A DNA stretch of 64,000 bases from Paenarthrobacter nitroguajacolicus. Lineage in GTDB: Bacteria > Actinomycetota > Actinomycetes > Actinomycetales > Micrococcaceae. How positions within the stretch are numbered: the first letter of the stretch is position 1; each line of letters begins with the position of its first letter. Shown here piece by piece: positions 33,742 through 42,952 of this stretch. The stretch lies in contig NZ_JAQPPK010000005.1 of NCBI RefSeq assembly GCF_029952445.1, positions 1-64,000 on the forward strand, read 5' to 3'. The translations under genes were made by a program, and so were the position numbers. Below the pieces are notes generated by a model, which made no database searches, was not told the origin of the DNA, and saw only the letters and a program-made list of their open reading frames with translations.

Positions 33742-33751
33742 AGTCTAGTGT
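33742..33751. promoter_or_regulatory. Overlapping divergent -10 boxes of yigZ and coaE
   Basis: AGTCTAGTGT holds both -10 hexamers: TAGACT on the minus strand (33742-33747) for yigZ and TAGTGT on the plus strand (33746-33751) for coaE. They share two base pairs, and each is exactly 6 nt from its GTG start codon. RNA polymerase could occupy only one direction at a time. Confidence 0.65.
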
Positions 33752-33757
33752 TGAGGA

Positions 33758-34996
33758 GTGCTGAAGATCGGACTGACGGGCGGCATCGCCTCAGGTAAAT
33801 CGCTGGTGGCCTCGAGGCTGCAGGAACTGGGCGCCCTCCTCATCGACGCAGACCTGATTGCGCGTCAAGTGGTGGAGCCCGGAACACCCGGGCTGGAGCA
33901 GGTTGTGGAAGCGTTCGGTCCTGGCATCCTCGACCAGGCGGGCCGGCTCGACCGGCCGAAGCTGGGCTCGATCGTGTTTGGCGACCCTGCACGGCGCGAA
34001 GTCCTCAATGGCATCGTCCACCCGCTCGTCCGCCACGCTGCTGCAAGCATCATGGAAAACGCCGGCGCAGGCGACATCGTGGTACAGGACATCCCCCTCC
34101 TCGTGGAAACCGGACAGGGGAGCAACTTCCACTTGGTCCTGGTGGTGGACGCGCCCGATGACATGCGCGTCAGCCGCATGGTGGAGTACCGGGGGATGAC
34201 GCCGGAGGACGCGCACTCCCGCATGGCAGCGCAGGCTACCCGGGCGGAGCGCAACGCCGCTGCAGATGTCATTCTGGACAATTCGGGCGCCAAGCAGGAT
34301 CTGCTCGCCGCAGTGGACACTTTATGGGAGCGGCGCCTGGTGCCCTTCGCCGAAAACATCAAGCAAGGGACCCGGGCTGCACGCGACGCCGGCCCGGTCC
34401 TGGCGGACCCGAACGGGGACTGGGCCCGGCAAGCCGAACGCCTGGCAGCTCGCATCACCTTGGCCGCTCCCGCGGAGATCCTGGCCGTGGACCACATCGG
34501 CTCAACGTCGGTGCCGGGCCTGGCAGCCAAAGACGTCCTGGACCTGCAGCTGGCTGTTACCGATCTGGCGACTGCGGACCGGATTGCACCGTTACTGGGG
34601 ACCGCTGGTTTCCCCGCCGTGCCGCACGTCCGGCAAGACACGCCCAAGCCTTCCGACCCGGGCATGGAGAACTGGGAGAAGCGGTTTCATGCCAACGCAG
34701 ATCCCGGCAGGGCAGTGAACCTGCACGTACGGGTAGCAGGGTCGCCGGGCTGGCAATACGCGCTGTTGTTCCGTGACTGGTTGCGGGCAGAACCCGCGGC
34801 GGTCGCTCTGTACGAGGCCCATAAACGTGAACTCGCAGGCCTGTATGCGGGCGATGGCGGAACAGCCGCCTACGCCGATGCCAAGGAACCGTGGTTCACG
34901 GACGTCGCCTGGCCGCTCATGGACCAGTGGGCCAACCGCACGGGTTGGCGGCCGCCGTCGTATTCCTCTTCCGCTGAGCGCAAACGCGGACAGTAG
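33758..34996 (+). CDS. coaE: Dephospho-CoA kinase fused to GrpB (UPF0157) domain
   Basis: A 412-residue fusion. The first 200 residues are dephospho-CoA kinase, the last step of CoA synthesis: P-loop GLTGGIASGKS near the start, IDADLIARQVVEPG and VQDIPLLVE as conserved blocks. The C-terminal part from about 225 matches the GrpB/UPF0157 nucleotidyltransferase-like family (DHIGSTSVPGLAAKDVLDL). This fusion is known in actinobacteria. The role of the GrpB domain is unclear. GTG 33758 follows a leaderless -10 box. Confidence 0.94.
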   Translation: MLKIGLTGGIASGKSLVASRLQELGALLIDADLIARQVVEPGTPGLEQVVEAFGPGILDQAGRLDRPKLGSIVFGDPARREVLNGIVHPLVRHAAASIMENAGAGDIVVQDIPLLVETGQGSNFHLVLVVDAPDDMRVSRMVEYRGMTPEDAHSRMAAQATRAERNAAADVILDNSGAKQDLLAAVDTLWERRLVPFAENIKQGTRAARDAGPVLADPNGDWARQAERLAARITLAAPAEILAVDHIGSTSVPGLAAKDVLDLQLAVTDLATADRIAPLLGTAGFPAVPHVRQDTPKPSDPGMENWEKRFHANADPGRAVNLHVRVAGSPGWQYALLFRDWLRAEPAAVALYEAHKRELAGLYAGDGGTAAYADAKEPWFTDVAWPLMDQWANRTGWRPPSYSSSAERKRGQ

Positions 34997-35013
34997 CTGT
35001 CCGTGGGCGGGGG

Positions 35014-35019
35014 TAGATT
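35014..35019 (+). promoter_or_regulatory. -10 box of leaderless uvrB transcript
   Basis: TAGATT ends 6 nt before ATG 35026. No SOS-like TCGAAC palindrome is visible here, unlike at uvrA. Confidence 0.6.
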
Positions 35020-35025
35020 TGATTC

Positions 35026-37125
35026 ATGAGCCTTGCCCAGGAAATCAATCGTGTCGTCGCGCCCTTTGAAGTTGTCAGTGACTACAAGCCTGCCGGCGAC
35101 CAGCCAACCGCCATCGCCGAACTGACCGAACGCATCAAAAACGGTGAGAAGGACGTAGTCCTCCTTGGCGCCACGGGTACGGGTAAAAGCGCCACCACCG
35201 CCTGGCTCATCGAGCAGGTCCAGCGGCCCACCTTGGTCATGGTGCAGAACAAGACCCTCGCAGCACAGCTGGCCAATGAATTCCGGGAACTCCTGCCGAA
35301 CAACGCAGTCGAGTACTTCGTCTCCTACTACGACTACTACCAGCCTGAAGCCTACGTGGCGCAGACAGATACCTTTATCGAGAAAGACTCGTCCATCAAC
35401 GAGGAAGTCGAGCGGTTGAGGCACTCCGCCACCAATGCCTTGCTGACGCGACGCGATGTCATCGTGGTGGCAACGGTGTCCTGCATTTACGGCTTGGGTA
35501 CGCCCGAAGAGTACATTGCGGGCATGGTCACCCTCCGCAAGGGTGCGGAAATGAACCGCGACCACTTGCTCCGGAAGTTCGTCTCCATGCAGTACGCGCG
35601 CAACGACATGGACTTCCACCGTGGAACGTTCCGGGTCCGGGGCGATACCGTGGAGATCATTCCCATGTACGAGGAACTGGCCATCAGGATCGAGTTCTTC
35701 GGCGATGAGATAGAGAACATCCAAACGCTTCATCCGCTGACCGGGGAGGTCATTCGCGACGAAGAAGAGATGTATGTCTTCCCGGCATCGCACTATGTGG
35801 CCGGACCGGAACGGATGGCCCGGGCCATCAAGCGGATCGAGGATGAACTAGCGGACCGTTTGAAGGTCCTCGAAGCGCAGAACAAGCTGGTGGAAGCGCA
35901 GCGGCTCCGTATGCGCACCACCTACGACCTCGAAATGATGCAGCAGATGGGCTTCTGCAACGGCATCGAGAACTACTCAGTGCACATCGACGGCCGAGAC
36001 CCCGGCACAGCGCCCCACTGCCTCCTCGATTACTTCCCGGACGACTTCCTCCTGGTGGTTGATGAGTCGCATGTGACCATTCCCCAGATCGGAGCGATGT
36101 ACGAAGGGGACATGTCCCGTAAGCGCAACCTCGTGGACTTTGGCTTCCGGTTGCCCTCTGCCATGGACAACCGGCCTTTGAAATGGGATGAGTTCCTGGA
36201 GCGGATCGGCCAGACGGTCTATCTTTCCGCCACTCCCGGAAAGTACGAGCTCGGCAAGGCTGATGGCTACGTCCAGCAGATCATCCGTCCCACCGGCCTA
36301 ATCGATCCCGAGGTCGTGGTCAAACCCACCAAGGGCCAGATCGACGACCTCCTGGGGGAGATCAGGATCCGCACGGAGAAGAACGAGCGCGTCCTGGTCA
36401 CCACGTTGACCAAGCGGATGGCCGAAGACCTCACGGACTACTTGGTAGGCCACGGCATCAAGGTCGAGTACCTGCACTCGGACGTCGATACCCTGCGGCG
36501 CGTTGAACTGCTCCGTGAGCTGCGGATGGGCGTCTTCGATGTCCTGGTGGGCATCAACCTGCTCAGGGAGGGCCTGGACCTGCCTGAGGTCTCCTTGGTG
36601 AGCATCCTCGACGCCGACAAGGAAGGCTTCCTGCGTTCCTCCACCTCGCTGATCCAGACCATCGGCCGTGCCGCCCGTAACGTGTCCGGCCAGGTCCACA
36701 TGTACGCCGACCGCATCACCGATTCCATGGCACACGCGATCGATGAGACCAACCGTCGCCGTGCCATCCAGGTCAAGTACAACACTGACCACGGCATCGA
36801 CCCGCAGCCGTTGCGCAAGAAGATCGCCGACATCACCGATCAGTTGGCCAAGGAGGACGCCGATACCCAGGAGCTGCTGAACAACAACAGGCTGGCCAAG
36901 GGCGGCAAGCGGGGCAAGACGTCCGCCAAGGGCGCCGCGACCGTCCGGCAGGACGGGCTGGCCGCTGCGCCGGCGGAGGACCTGGTGGGACTTATCGAGC
37001 AACTCACGGAACAAATGCATGGAGCTGCCGCTGAACTTCAGTTCGAGGTCGCGGCAAGAATCCGTGACGAAGTCAAGGAGTTGAAGCGGGAGTTACGCCA
37101 GATGCAGACCGCTGGCCACGCCTAG
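35026..37125 (+). CDS. uvrB: UvrABC system protein B
   Basis: A 699-residue helicase-like damage-verification subunit of nucleotide excision repair. Walker [17 protein letters not shown] is near residue 45, and [20 protein letters not shown] is the beta-hairpin that probes damage. [12 protein letters not shown] is motif II and QTIGRAARN motif VI. The C-terminal UVR motif ([19 protein letters not shown]) contacts UvrC. It starts with a leaderless promoter, 29 bp after coaE. uvrA and uvrC lie 10 and 14 kb downstream. Confidence 0.98.
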   Translation: MSLAQEINRVVAPFEVVSDYKPAGDQPTAIAELTERIKNGEKDVVLLGATGTGKSATTAWLIEQVQRPTLVMVQNKTLAAQLANEFRELLPNNAVEYFVSYYDYYQPEAYVAQTDTFIEKDSSINEEVERLRHSATNALLTRRDVIVVATVSCIYGLGTPEEYIAGMVTLRKGAEMNRDHLLRKFVSMQYARNDMDFHRGTFRVRGDTVEIIPMYEELAIRIEFFGDEIENIQTLHPLTGEVIRDEEEMYVFPASHYVAGPERMARAIKRIEDELADRLKVLEAQNKLVEAQRLRMRTTYDLEMMQQMGFCNGIENYSVHIDGRDPGTAPHCLLDYFPDDFLLVVDESHVTIPQIGAMYEGDMSRKRNLVDFGFRLPSAMDNRPLKWDEFLERIGQTVYLSATPGKYELGKADGYVQQIIRPTGLIDPEVVVKPTKGQIDDLLGEIRIRTEKNERVLVTTLTKRMAEDLTDYLVGHGIKVEYLHSDVDTLRRVELLRELRMGVFDVLVGINLLREGLDLPEVSLVSILDADKEGFLRSSTSLIQTIGRAARNVSGQVHMYADRITDSMAHAIDETNRRRAIQVKYNTDHGIDPQPLRKKIADITDQLAKEDADTQELLNNNRLAKGGKRGKTSAKGAATVRQDGLAAAPAEDLVGLIEQLTEQMHGAAAELQFEVAARIRDEVKELKRELRQMQTAGHA

Positions 37126-37140
37126 GGTATGGTTTAAGGC

Positions 37141-37263
37141 ACGTAGGGGAGTATCCCAAGCGCTAGGTTCGTCAGCACGCAAGGCATGGTTGCCTCGCCG
37201 GGCCTAGCGGGTCGCCATGTCAGAGCATCAAACGCTCCAGGCCGGCCGGAGAGACTTACACCG
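37141..37263 (+). promoter_or_regulatory. yybP-ykoY manganese riboswitch
   Basis: The leader of terC contains all the hallmarks of the yybP-ykoY element. GGGGAGTA is at 37146. A helix CGCTAGG (37161) pairs with CCTAGCG (37203), and its bulge strands TCGTCA (37169) and CCGG (37198) are the conserved loop that docks on the other arm. GAGACTTACACC ends the aptamer near 37262. This aptamer binds Mn2+ and is commonly found before TerC/manganese exporters. The start of terC is about 30 nt downstream, so control of translation or of early termination is likely. Confidence 0.9.
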
Positions 37264-37292
37264 TTTTCCCGTACCCTGCGAAAGGCCCTTTA

Positions 37293-38321
37293 ATGGAGCT
37301 CCCTGTCTGGTTCGAGGTCGGCTCGTTCGTCGTCCTCGGAATCATTTTGCTGATCGACCTCTTGTTGGTCGTCAAACGCCCCCACGAACCTTCAATGAAG
37401 GAAGCCGGCCTGTGGGTCGCCTTCTACGTGGCCTTGGCCATGGTGTTCGCCGGAGCCATGTTCTACTTCACGGGTCCCGAGTACGGCAGCCAATTCATCG
37501 CGGGCTGGGTCACTGAGTACAGCCTCAGCATCGACAACCTGTTTGTCTTCATCATCATCATGGCCCGCTTCGCGGTGCCCCGTAAGTACCAGCAGGAAGT
37601 GCTGATGGTGGGCATCATCATCGCCCTGGTACTCCGCGGTATCTTCATCGCCCTGGGCGCTGTCGTCATCGAACAGTTCAGCTGGGTCTTCTACATCTTC
37701 GGCGCCTTCCTGCTATGGACCGCCTGGAAGCAGGCCAAGGACTCCGGCGAGGACGAAGAAGAAGGGGCCGAAAACCCCTTGATCGCCCGCCTGCGCAAGG
37801 TGCTGCCGATGTCGGAAAAGTTCGACGGCGGCAAGTTGCGGACCACGGTTGGCGGCAAGAAGGTCTTCACCCCCATGCTGATCGTCTTCGTGACCATTGG
37901 CCTCACCGACCTCCTGTTCGCCGTGGACTCCATCCCGGCGATCTTCGGCCTGACGCAGAGTGCGTTCATTGTGTTCACGGCCAACATCTTCGCGCTGATG
38001 GGTCTTCGCCAGCTCTACTTCCTGTTGGGCGGCCTCATGACCCGACTGGTGTACCTGAAGCACGCGCTGTCCGTCATCCTGGCGTTCATCGGCGTCAAGC
38101 TTGTCCTGCACGCGATGCACGTCAACGAACTTCCGTTCATCAACGGCGGCCACCACATTGAGTGGGCGCCGGAGATCCCCACTTATGTGTCCCTGGCGGT
38201 CATCGTGGGAACCATCATCGTGGCGGTCGTGGCCAGCCTCCTGAGCCCGGCAGCCCGCCAGGCCAAGCTGGACGCCCGCCTGGAAGAAGACGCACGAAAG
38301 AGCCTCACAGAGGCAGAGTAA
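37293..38321 (+). CDS. TerC-family membrane protein, probable manganese exporter
   Basis: A 342-residue protein with about eight transmembrane segments. TerC signatures include ILLIDLLLVVKRPHEP, ITEYSLSIDNLFVF-like 'TEYSLSIDNLFVF' with acidic metal-binding residues and GLTDLLFAVDSIPAIFGLTQ. The family includes Alx and MeeF/MeeY-type manganese exporters that help load exported enzymes. The manganese riboswitch upstream strongly supports a manganese role. AAAGG lies near the ATG. It is transcribed from its own leader, separate from uvrB. Confidence 0.93.
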   Translation: MELPVWFEVGSFVVLGIILLIDLLLVVKRPHEPSMKEAGLWVAFYVALAMVFAGAMFYFTGPEYGSQFIAGWVTEYSLSIDNLFVFIIIMARFAVPRKYQQEVLMVGIIIALVLRGIFIALGAVVIEQFSWVFYIFGAFLLWTAWKQAKDSGEDEEEGAENPLIARLRKVLPMSEKFDGGKLRTTVGGKKVFTPMLIVFVTIGLTDLLFAVDSIPAIFGLTQSAFIVFTANIFALMGLRQLYFLLGGLMTRLVYLKHALSVILAFIGVKLVLHAMHVNELPFINGGHHIEWAPEIPTYVSLAVIVGTIIVAVVASLLSPAARQAKLDARLEEDARKSLTEAE

Positions 38322-38336
38322 CTTCAGCGGAAGTTG

Positions 38337-38342
38337 TAGTCT
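38337..38342 (+). promoter_or_regulatory. -10 box of leaderless MFS gene
   Basis: TAGTCT ends 6 nt before GTG 38349. A 6-bp hairpin AACTTC/GAAGTT around the terC stop precedes it. Confidence 0.6.
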
Positions 38343-38348
38343 CATGAG

Positions 38349-39677
38349 GTGACTACCTCCCCACTGACGGCGCTGGACCCCCAACGGGTCCAGCGCCGTA
38401 GTGTTTTCCTGCTTAGCGCTTCCCAGCTGCTCAGCGGCATCGGTAACGGCGCTACCCTTTCCATTGGCTCCTTATTGGCCGTTGAACTCTCAGGCTCCGA
38501 GGCCTGGGCCGGCTCCATCACAACGGTGCTGACTTTGGCAGCTGCCCTTGCCGCCCTTCCCCTGGCGCGGCTGGCCGAAGCGCGTGGCCGCCGGGTGGGT
38601 CTGGTCACTGGGTTGGGGGCCGCCATGATCGGGGCACTTCTTTTCATCGTGGCCGTCGTGGCGCAGTCCTTCCCCATACTGATCCTGGGCGCCGCGTTCC
38701 TGGGTTTGGGTACCGCGGCGAACCTCCAGGCGCGGTTCGCCGCCGTCGACCTCGCCGAGCCGGAACATCGCGGCAGGTCGTTGTCCACGGTTGTCTGGGC
38801 CATTACGATCGGCGCTGTTGCCGGGCCAAACCTCATCCAACCCGGGGCCGTCGTGGGCCAGGCCCTTGGCCTGCCGGCCATAGCCGGCCCTTTCGTGTTT
38901 TCAGCCGCCGGACTTTTGCTGGCGTCCGTACTCCTGTTCCTTGGCCTGCGGCCGGACCCCTTGCTGCTTGCCCGACGCCTGGCCTCAGGTCCGAATGGTA
39001 CCGGTGGTACCGGGGGTCTCCCGGTCAGGGGAACGGTGCGGTCCGGACTGCGCGCCGTTCGCGCGTCTCCACGGGCCCTGCTGGCATTGGCTGCAGTGGT
39101 GGCCGCGCACGGAGTGATGGTGGCTGTCATGTCCATGACGCCCCTGCACCTCCAACAACTGGTGGGGGGATCCCACGCAAGCCATCACGGGGGAGCATCC
39201 GAGAACACGGACGCTTTGGTGGTTATCGGACTCACCATCTCGCTTCATATCGCCGGTATGTTTGCCCTGTCCCCGCTGTGGGGATGGCTGACCGATAAGG
39301 CTGGCCGGCTGCAGACCATCGCCATGGGACATGGACTGTTGCTGCTGGCCGTGTTCATCGCCGGTTTCGGGCAAAACGAACCCACGTTGGTCACCGCAGG
39401 ATTGATCCTCCTGGGGCTGGGCTGGTCGGCTGCGACCATTGCCGGTTCCACGCTGCTGGCTGAGAGCGTCAGCCCGGACGACCGCGTCACGGTCCAAGGA
39501 GTTTCCGACACCTTGATGGGCGGTGCAGGAGCACTCGGTGGCGCCTCCTCCGGTCTCCTCCTTGCCTGGATCGGCTACCAGGGCCTGAACATGGCCTCCA
39601 GCCTGGTGGCTGCAGCCGTCCTTGCCCTAACTCTTGCCATGGCCCTCCGGCGCAGCTCGAGCGTCAGCAGCAGCTGA
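38349..39677 (+). CDS. Major facilitator superfamily transporter
   Basis: A 442-residue membrane protein with about 12 transmembrane segments. The MFS A-like loop PLARLAEARGRRVGLVTG sits after the second helix, and PLWGWLTDKAGRLQTI is the second-half copy. A long cytoplasmic loop (about 200-225) contains a Gly/Thr-rich segment, and a His-rich stretch SHASHHGG lies in a later loop, possibly metal sensitive. The substrate is unknown; this layout suits a drug or metabolite exporter. It is read from its own promoter and ends tail to tail with the hydrolase. Confidence 0.88.
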   Translation: MTTSPLTALDPQRVQRRSVFLLSASQLLSGIGNGATLSIGSLLAVELSGSEAWAGSITTVLTLAAALAALPLARLAEARGRRVGLVTGLGAAMIGALLFIVAVVAQSFPILILGAAFLGLGTAANLQARFAAVDLAEPEHRGRSLSTVVWAITIGAVAGPNLIQPGAVVGQALGLPAIAGPFVFSAAGLLLASVLLFLGLRPDPLLLARRLASGPNGTGGTGGLPVRGTVRSGLRAVRASPRALLALAAVVAAHGVMVAVMSMTPLHLQQLVGGSHASHHGGASENTDALVVIGLTISLHIAGMFALSPLWGWLTDKAGRLQTIAMGHGLLLLAVFIAGFGQNEPTLVTAGLILLGLGWSAATIAGSTLLAESVSPDDRVTVQGVSDTLMGGAGALGGASSGLLLAWIGYQGLNMASSLVAAAVLALTLAMALRRSSSVSSS

Positions 39678-39692
39678 AGGGCACTGCGGCAC

Positions 39693-41009
39693 TCAGCGCG
39701 AGCTGCGGACCATGCCAAGGAGCCGTTTGAAGATACCTTCACCGTCTTCGGCGATTCCGTCGTGGTGGAAATCGGAAGTGACCCACGCCTGGAGTCCACG
39801 CACGGCAGCGGCTGTTTCCAGCGATAGATCATGGTCAACATAGATATCGTCCTTGTACACGGCAGCGGCCACGGGCACCGTGTTCGCAGCCAGTACGGTG
39901 GTGTCGTAGAGCGGCTTCCAGTCCTTGCGGGCAGCCAGGAGTTCCGCAACATCGCGCAACGGCGCCAGCGAGGGATCCTGCTCGAAGTACCACGGATACA
40001 CCATTTCCCCGGTAAGCAGGGGGTCCTCGGCGGCGGGCTCGAATTCGGGGAAGTCCTCCAGGACACGCCAGGCCGCCCAATTGCTCGCTTCACCCTGGGC
40101 ATAGATGGATTCGTGCAACACGGCGTAGAGCGGGTTGGCAGCACGGCTGACGAGTCCGCGGACTTGCTCAAGGAACGATTCGGACAACCGTTCCCCGTCC
40201 AGGGTGTCGATGAAGGCGTCCTCCAGGAGATAGTGGAGCGAATCCACGCGGGTGTTTCCGCCCAGGAAAGAACCCACCATTTGGAATCGTTCCGGGGTCA
40301 ACCGTTCCCCACTGGCCAGGAACTCCGGAGTCTTTTCCAGGTGGCGGACGATCCTTGTGACCTTTTCCCGGTCTTCCGGGTACCACCCGAAGTACTCGGC
40401 GTTCCGGGCGGCAACGCGCTTGAAGGTAGCTTGGTACACCCGGTCGGCAGGTCCTTCGAGGGGAGCGAGGCCACCGGTGACGAGGACTTCGCGCAGACCC
40501 TCCGGCGCGAAGGACAAATACGTCAAAGCGCAGAAACCGCCGAAGCTTTGCCCCATGACGCTCCACGGCTCCGAGCCCAGGACACCCCGGATGAACTCGG
40601 CGTCGGCAACAATGGAATCGGCCCGGAAGTGCGTCAGGTACTCAGCCTGCGCCGCTGCGTCACCCCGACGCTCCAGGGTCTGCCGTTCAACGGGAGTGGA
40701 GAGACCGGTACCACGTTGGTCCAGCATCAGGATGCGGAAATCCCGCGCTGCTGCCTTCATCCAACCGGCCAGCGACGTGACCCGGTTCCCCCTGCCACCC
40801 GGCCCGCCCTGCAGGAACAGCAACCAGGGGAGCCTGGACGCCTCCTCCTCGGTGTGCACAGTGGAAGAGTACTCCCTGGCAAAGACCGTGATCATTTCAC
40901 CGGTGGCCCCGTTGTTTCCGGGCGAATGCATCAGCGGAACCGTGAAGTAGTGTTCAGCCGTACGGATCCCGCGGAATTCATGGCGTGCGCGGATGCTGTG
41001 GCCTGGCAT
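39693..41009 (-). CDS. Proline iminopeptidase-like alpha/beta hydrolase
   Basis: A 438-residue hydrolase of the S33 family. LFLQGGPGGRGN is the oxyanion HGGPG-type motif, LMLDQRGTGLS follows, and MGQSFGGFCALTYL holds the nucleophile Ser. A large cap domain lies between. The late TSDFHHDGI region holds the catalytic His. It should remove N-terminal proline or similar residues from peptides. I use ATG 41009; GTG 41030 overlaps the upstream acetyltransferase gene and has AGAGGA at about 11 nt, so it is a real alternative. The genes are close enough for one operon. Confidence 0.87.
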   Translation of the reverse strand: MPGHSIRARHEFRGIRTAEHYFTVPLMHSPGNNGATGEMITVFAREYSSTVHTEEEASRLPWLLFLQGGPGGRGNRVTSLAGWMKAAARDFRILMLDQRGTGLSTPVERQTLERRGDAAAQAEYLTHFRADSIVADAEFIRGVLGSEPWSVMGQSFGGFCALTYLSFAPEGLREVLVTGGLAPLEGPADRVYQATFKRVAARNAEYFGWYPEDREKVTRIVRHLEKTPEFLASGERLTPERFQMVGSFLGGNTRVDSLHYLLEDAFIDTLDGERLSESFLEQVRGLVSRAANPLYAVLHESIYAQGEASNWAAWRVLEDFPEFEPAAEDPLLTGEMVYPWYFEQDPSLAPLRDVAELLAARKDWKPLYDTTVLAANTVPVAAAVYKDDIYVDHDLSLETAAAVRGLQAWVTSDFHHDGIAEDGEGIFKRLLGMVRSSR

Positions 41010-41022
41010 GGAGGAGAGCGCG

Positions 41023-41535
41023 TCAGCCACGGGCAAACGATTCCTCTGCCTGCCCGGCCTTGGCAACGAAAGCGTCCAGCGCGTCTCCGGTGAGGCGGAA
41101 GGTGGACCATTCCTCCATGGGAAACGCGCCGAGGTTCTTGTAGAAGTTGATGGACGGCTCGTTCCAGTTCAGGACGCTCCACTCCACACGGGCGTAACCA
41201 CGTTCGACGGCGGTCGCGGCCAGGTGCTGCAGGAGAGCCTTCCCGTGGCCTTCGCCACGCGCGTCGGGTTCGACGTAGAGGTCCTCAAGGTAGATGCCGT
41301 GCACGCCTTCCCACGTGGAGTAGTTCAGGAACCACAGCGCAAATCCCTGCACCGTCCCGGCAGCGTTTTCCGCGATGGTGGCATACACCCGTGGGTTCTC
41401 CCCGAAAAGCACTTCAGTGAGCTTCTCCGGGGTGTTTTTGACGGCGTCGGGTTCCTTTTCGTAAATCGCAAGATCGTGGATCATACGCAGGATCGCAGGG
41501 ACGTCGTCGGCAGTGGCTTGGCGGATTACACTCAT
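41023..41535 (-). CDS. GNAT N-acetyltransferase, diamine/spermidine type
   Basis: A 170-residue GNAT protein. LAIYEKEPDAV and YLEDLYVEPDARGEGHGKAL (the acetyl-CoA loop ARGEGHG) followed by WNEPSINFYKNLGA match the spermidine/thialysine acetyltransferase branch. The likely substrate is a polyamine or a small amino acid analogue. ATG 41535 follows a TAAGCT box by 7 nt and has no ribosome-binding site. It is the first gene of a probable pair with the iminopeptidase-like gene. Confidence 0.9.
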   Translation of the reverse strand: MSVIRQATADDVPAILRMIHDLAIYEKEPDAVKNTPEKLTEVLFGENPRVYATIAENAAGTVQGFALWFLNYSTWEGVHGIYLEDLYVEPDARGEGHGKALLQHLAATAVERGYARVEWSVLNWNEPSINFYKNLGAFPMEEWSTFRLTGDALDAFVAKAGQAEESFARG

Positions 41536-41542
41536 GCCTTCG

Positions 41543-41548
41543 AGCTTA
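41543..41548 (-). promoter_or_regulatory. -10 box of leaderless GNAT gene
   Basis: TAAGCT on the minus strand lies 7 nt ahead of ATG 41535, between this gene and the end of the CoA-transferase gene upstream. Confidence 0.5.
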
Positions 41549-41567
41549 CTAGGACAGGTGCGGCCAG

Positions 41568-42941
41568 CTAGCGCCATTCCAATGCGGATGTCCCGTACTG
41601 CACGGGAGGTTGGCGATACGTGAGCTGGACACCGTTCACCATTAATGGCGGACCTACGAAACGGAGCGGACCAAACGGGCTTGGCGTCTCCAGGTAGTCC
41701 GGCTGCGTCAGAAGGCCGGCGATACCGTCACCTCGGGGCGAAGGCAATCGGAACAGTTCCTCGGCAGTGCGCGCCAAGGAGAGTGTGGCCGAGCCTCCTG
41801 CGCCCGTCCTCAACCTCTCTGCCAACAACGCCAGGACAGCCGCGGCCACGCCATAGCCTGTGGCGTGGTCAAGGGCCTGGACCGGCAGGGCCCCCGGTTT
41901 CCACCCGCCGTCGTCCTCTTGCCCGTATGCTTCGGCGATGCCTGACGCGGCCTGAACCAGGCTGTCGAAGCCACGGCGGTGCTTCCACGGCCCTGCGGAT
42001 CCCCACGCGGACAAAGTTGCCACCACCAGATCAGGCTTCCCGGCCAAAAGGGCGTCAGCTCCCAAGCCAAAGCGGTCCAGGCTGCCGTCGCGGTATCCGG
42101 TGACCACAGCGTCGGCGGTGGCGATCAGGGACCGGACCACCCCAAGTTCGGCAGCATTCCCGAAATCGGCCACGGCGGAACGTTTGTCGAAGCCTCCGTC
42201 CACGAAAGCCTCCTCCAACTCCGGGAGTTGGGGCGGGTCGATCCGCAAAACGTCTGCCCCGAGGGCTCCCAGGAGCCGGGTTGCTGTAGGACCTGCGATA
42301 ACGCGGGTCAGGTCCAGTAACCTCAGGCCGGTAAGGGGCCGGTTCGGGTCCTTGGCAGGCTTCCACGGCGTGGTGGCCACCGAAACGTGCCCGGCAGACG
42401 GGGACTGAAACCTGATCCAAGGCTCATCCCTTATTGCTCTTTGCATGGGAGAAGACAGCCAGTCGGTGCGGCTACGGACAGCAGCTGCCACTCCATGGGC
42501 GGCATTGATGAGGTCCTCGGCTTCCAGCGACGACATGGACAGCAGTGCCGTGTCCACCTCTTGTGGCCCCTTGGCTCCCAAGGCCTCCATCAGCCGCGCC
42601 GCGTGGTGGGGGTAGTTGGCGTGCAGGCGGATCCAGCCGTCGGAAGTGCGCCTGAAGCCCGACGCCGGAGCGAACCCCTGCGGCTTGGCGCCGTTGATCC
42701 TCAGGTGCCCGAGGGAATCGAACGAGGCAGCGACCGGCCCGGATGAGACTGTGTAGGCCCCCGCAACTCCCGTCAGGGCTTCCAGCGCGGTGGCTGCTGC
42801 CACGACTGAGCCCAACGCCAGGCCCTCCACATCAAGGGCCCCGCCCCACCATCGTCGCAATCCGGCTGGCACAGCAGCGCCTACCGCCCGCAGCGCCTCC
42901 ACGCTGCGCAAGCTGCTTGTCAGGTCGGGGACGGATTCCAC
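41568..42941 (-). CDS. CaiB/BaiF family CoA transferase
   Basis: A 457-residue class III CoA-transferase-like protein. LRLLDLTRVIAGPTATRLLG followed by GADVLRIDPP and the ATADAVVTGYRDGSLDRFG block are CaiB/BaiF signatures, and LDHATGYGVAAAVLALLAERL is conserved. The canonical Asp that receives CoA would lie in the middle region but I cannot assign it firmly. The N-terminal 190 residues form a second, weaker copy of the fold. The gene starts with GTG 11 bp after the helicase gene and is probably in its operon. The substrate is unknown. Confidence 0.86.
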   Translation of the reverse strand: MESVPDLTSSLRSVEALRAVGAAVPAGLRRWWGGALDVEGLALGSVVAAATALEALTGVAGAYTVSSGPVAASFDSLGHLRINGAKPQGFAPASGFRRTSDGWIRLHANYPHHAARLMEALGAKGPQEVDTALLSMSSLEAEDLINAAHGVAAAVRSRTDWLSSPMQRAIRDEPWIRFQSPSAGHVSVATTPWKPAKDPNRPLTGLRLLDLTRVIAGPTATRLLGALGADVLRIDPPQLPELEEAFVDGGFDKRSAVADFGNAAELGVVRSLIATADAVVTGYRDGSLDRFGLGADALLAGKPDLVVATLSAWGSAGPWKHRRGFDSLVQAASGIAEAYGQEDDGGWKPGALPVQALDHATGYGVAAAVLALLAERLRTGAGGSATLSLARTAEELFRLPSPRGDGIAGLLTQPDYLETPSPFGPLRFVGPPLMVNGVQLTYRQPPVQYGTSALEWR

Positions 42942-42952
42942 GGCTTGTCCAG

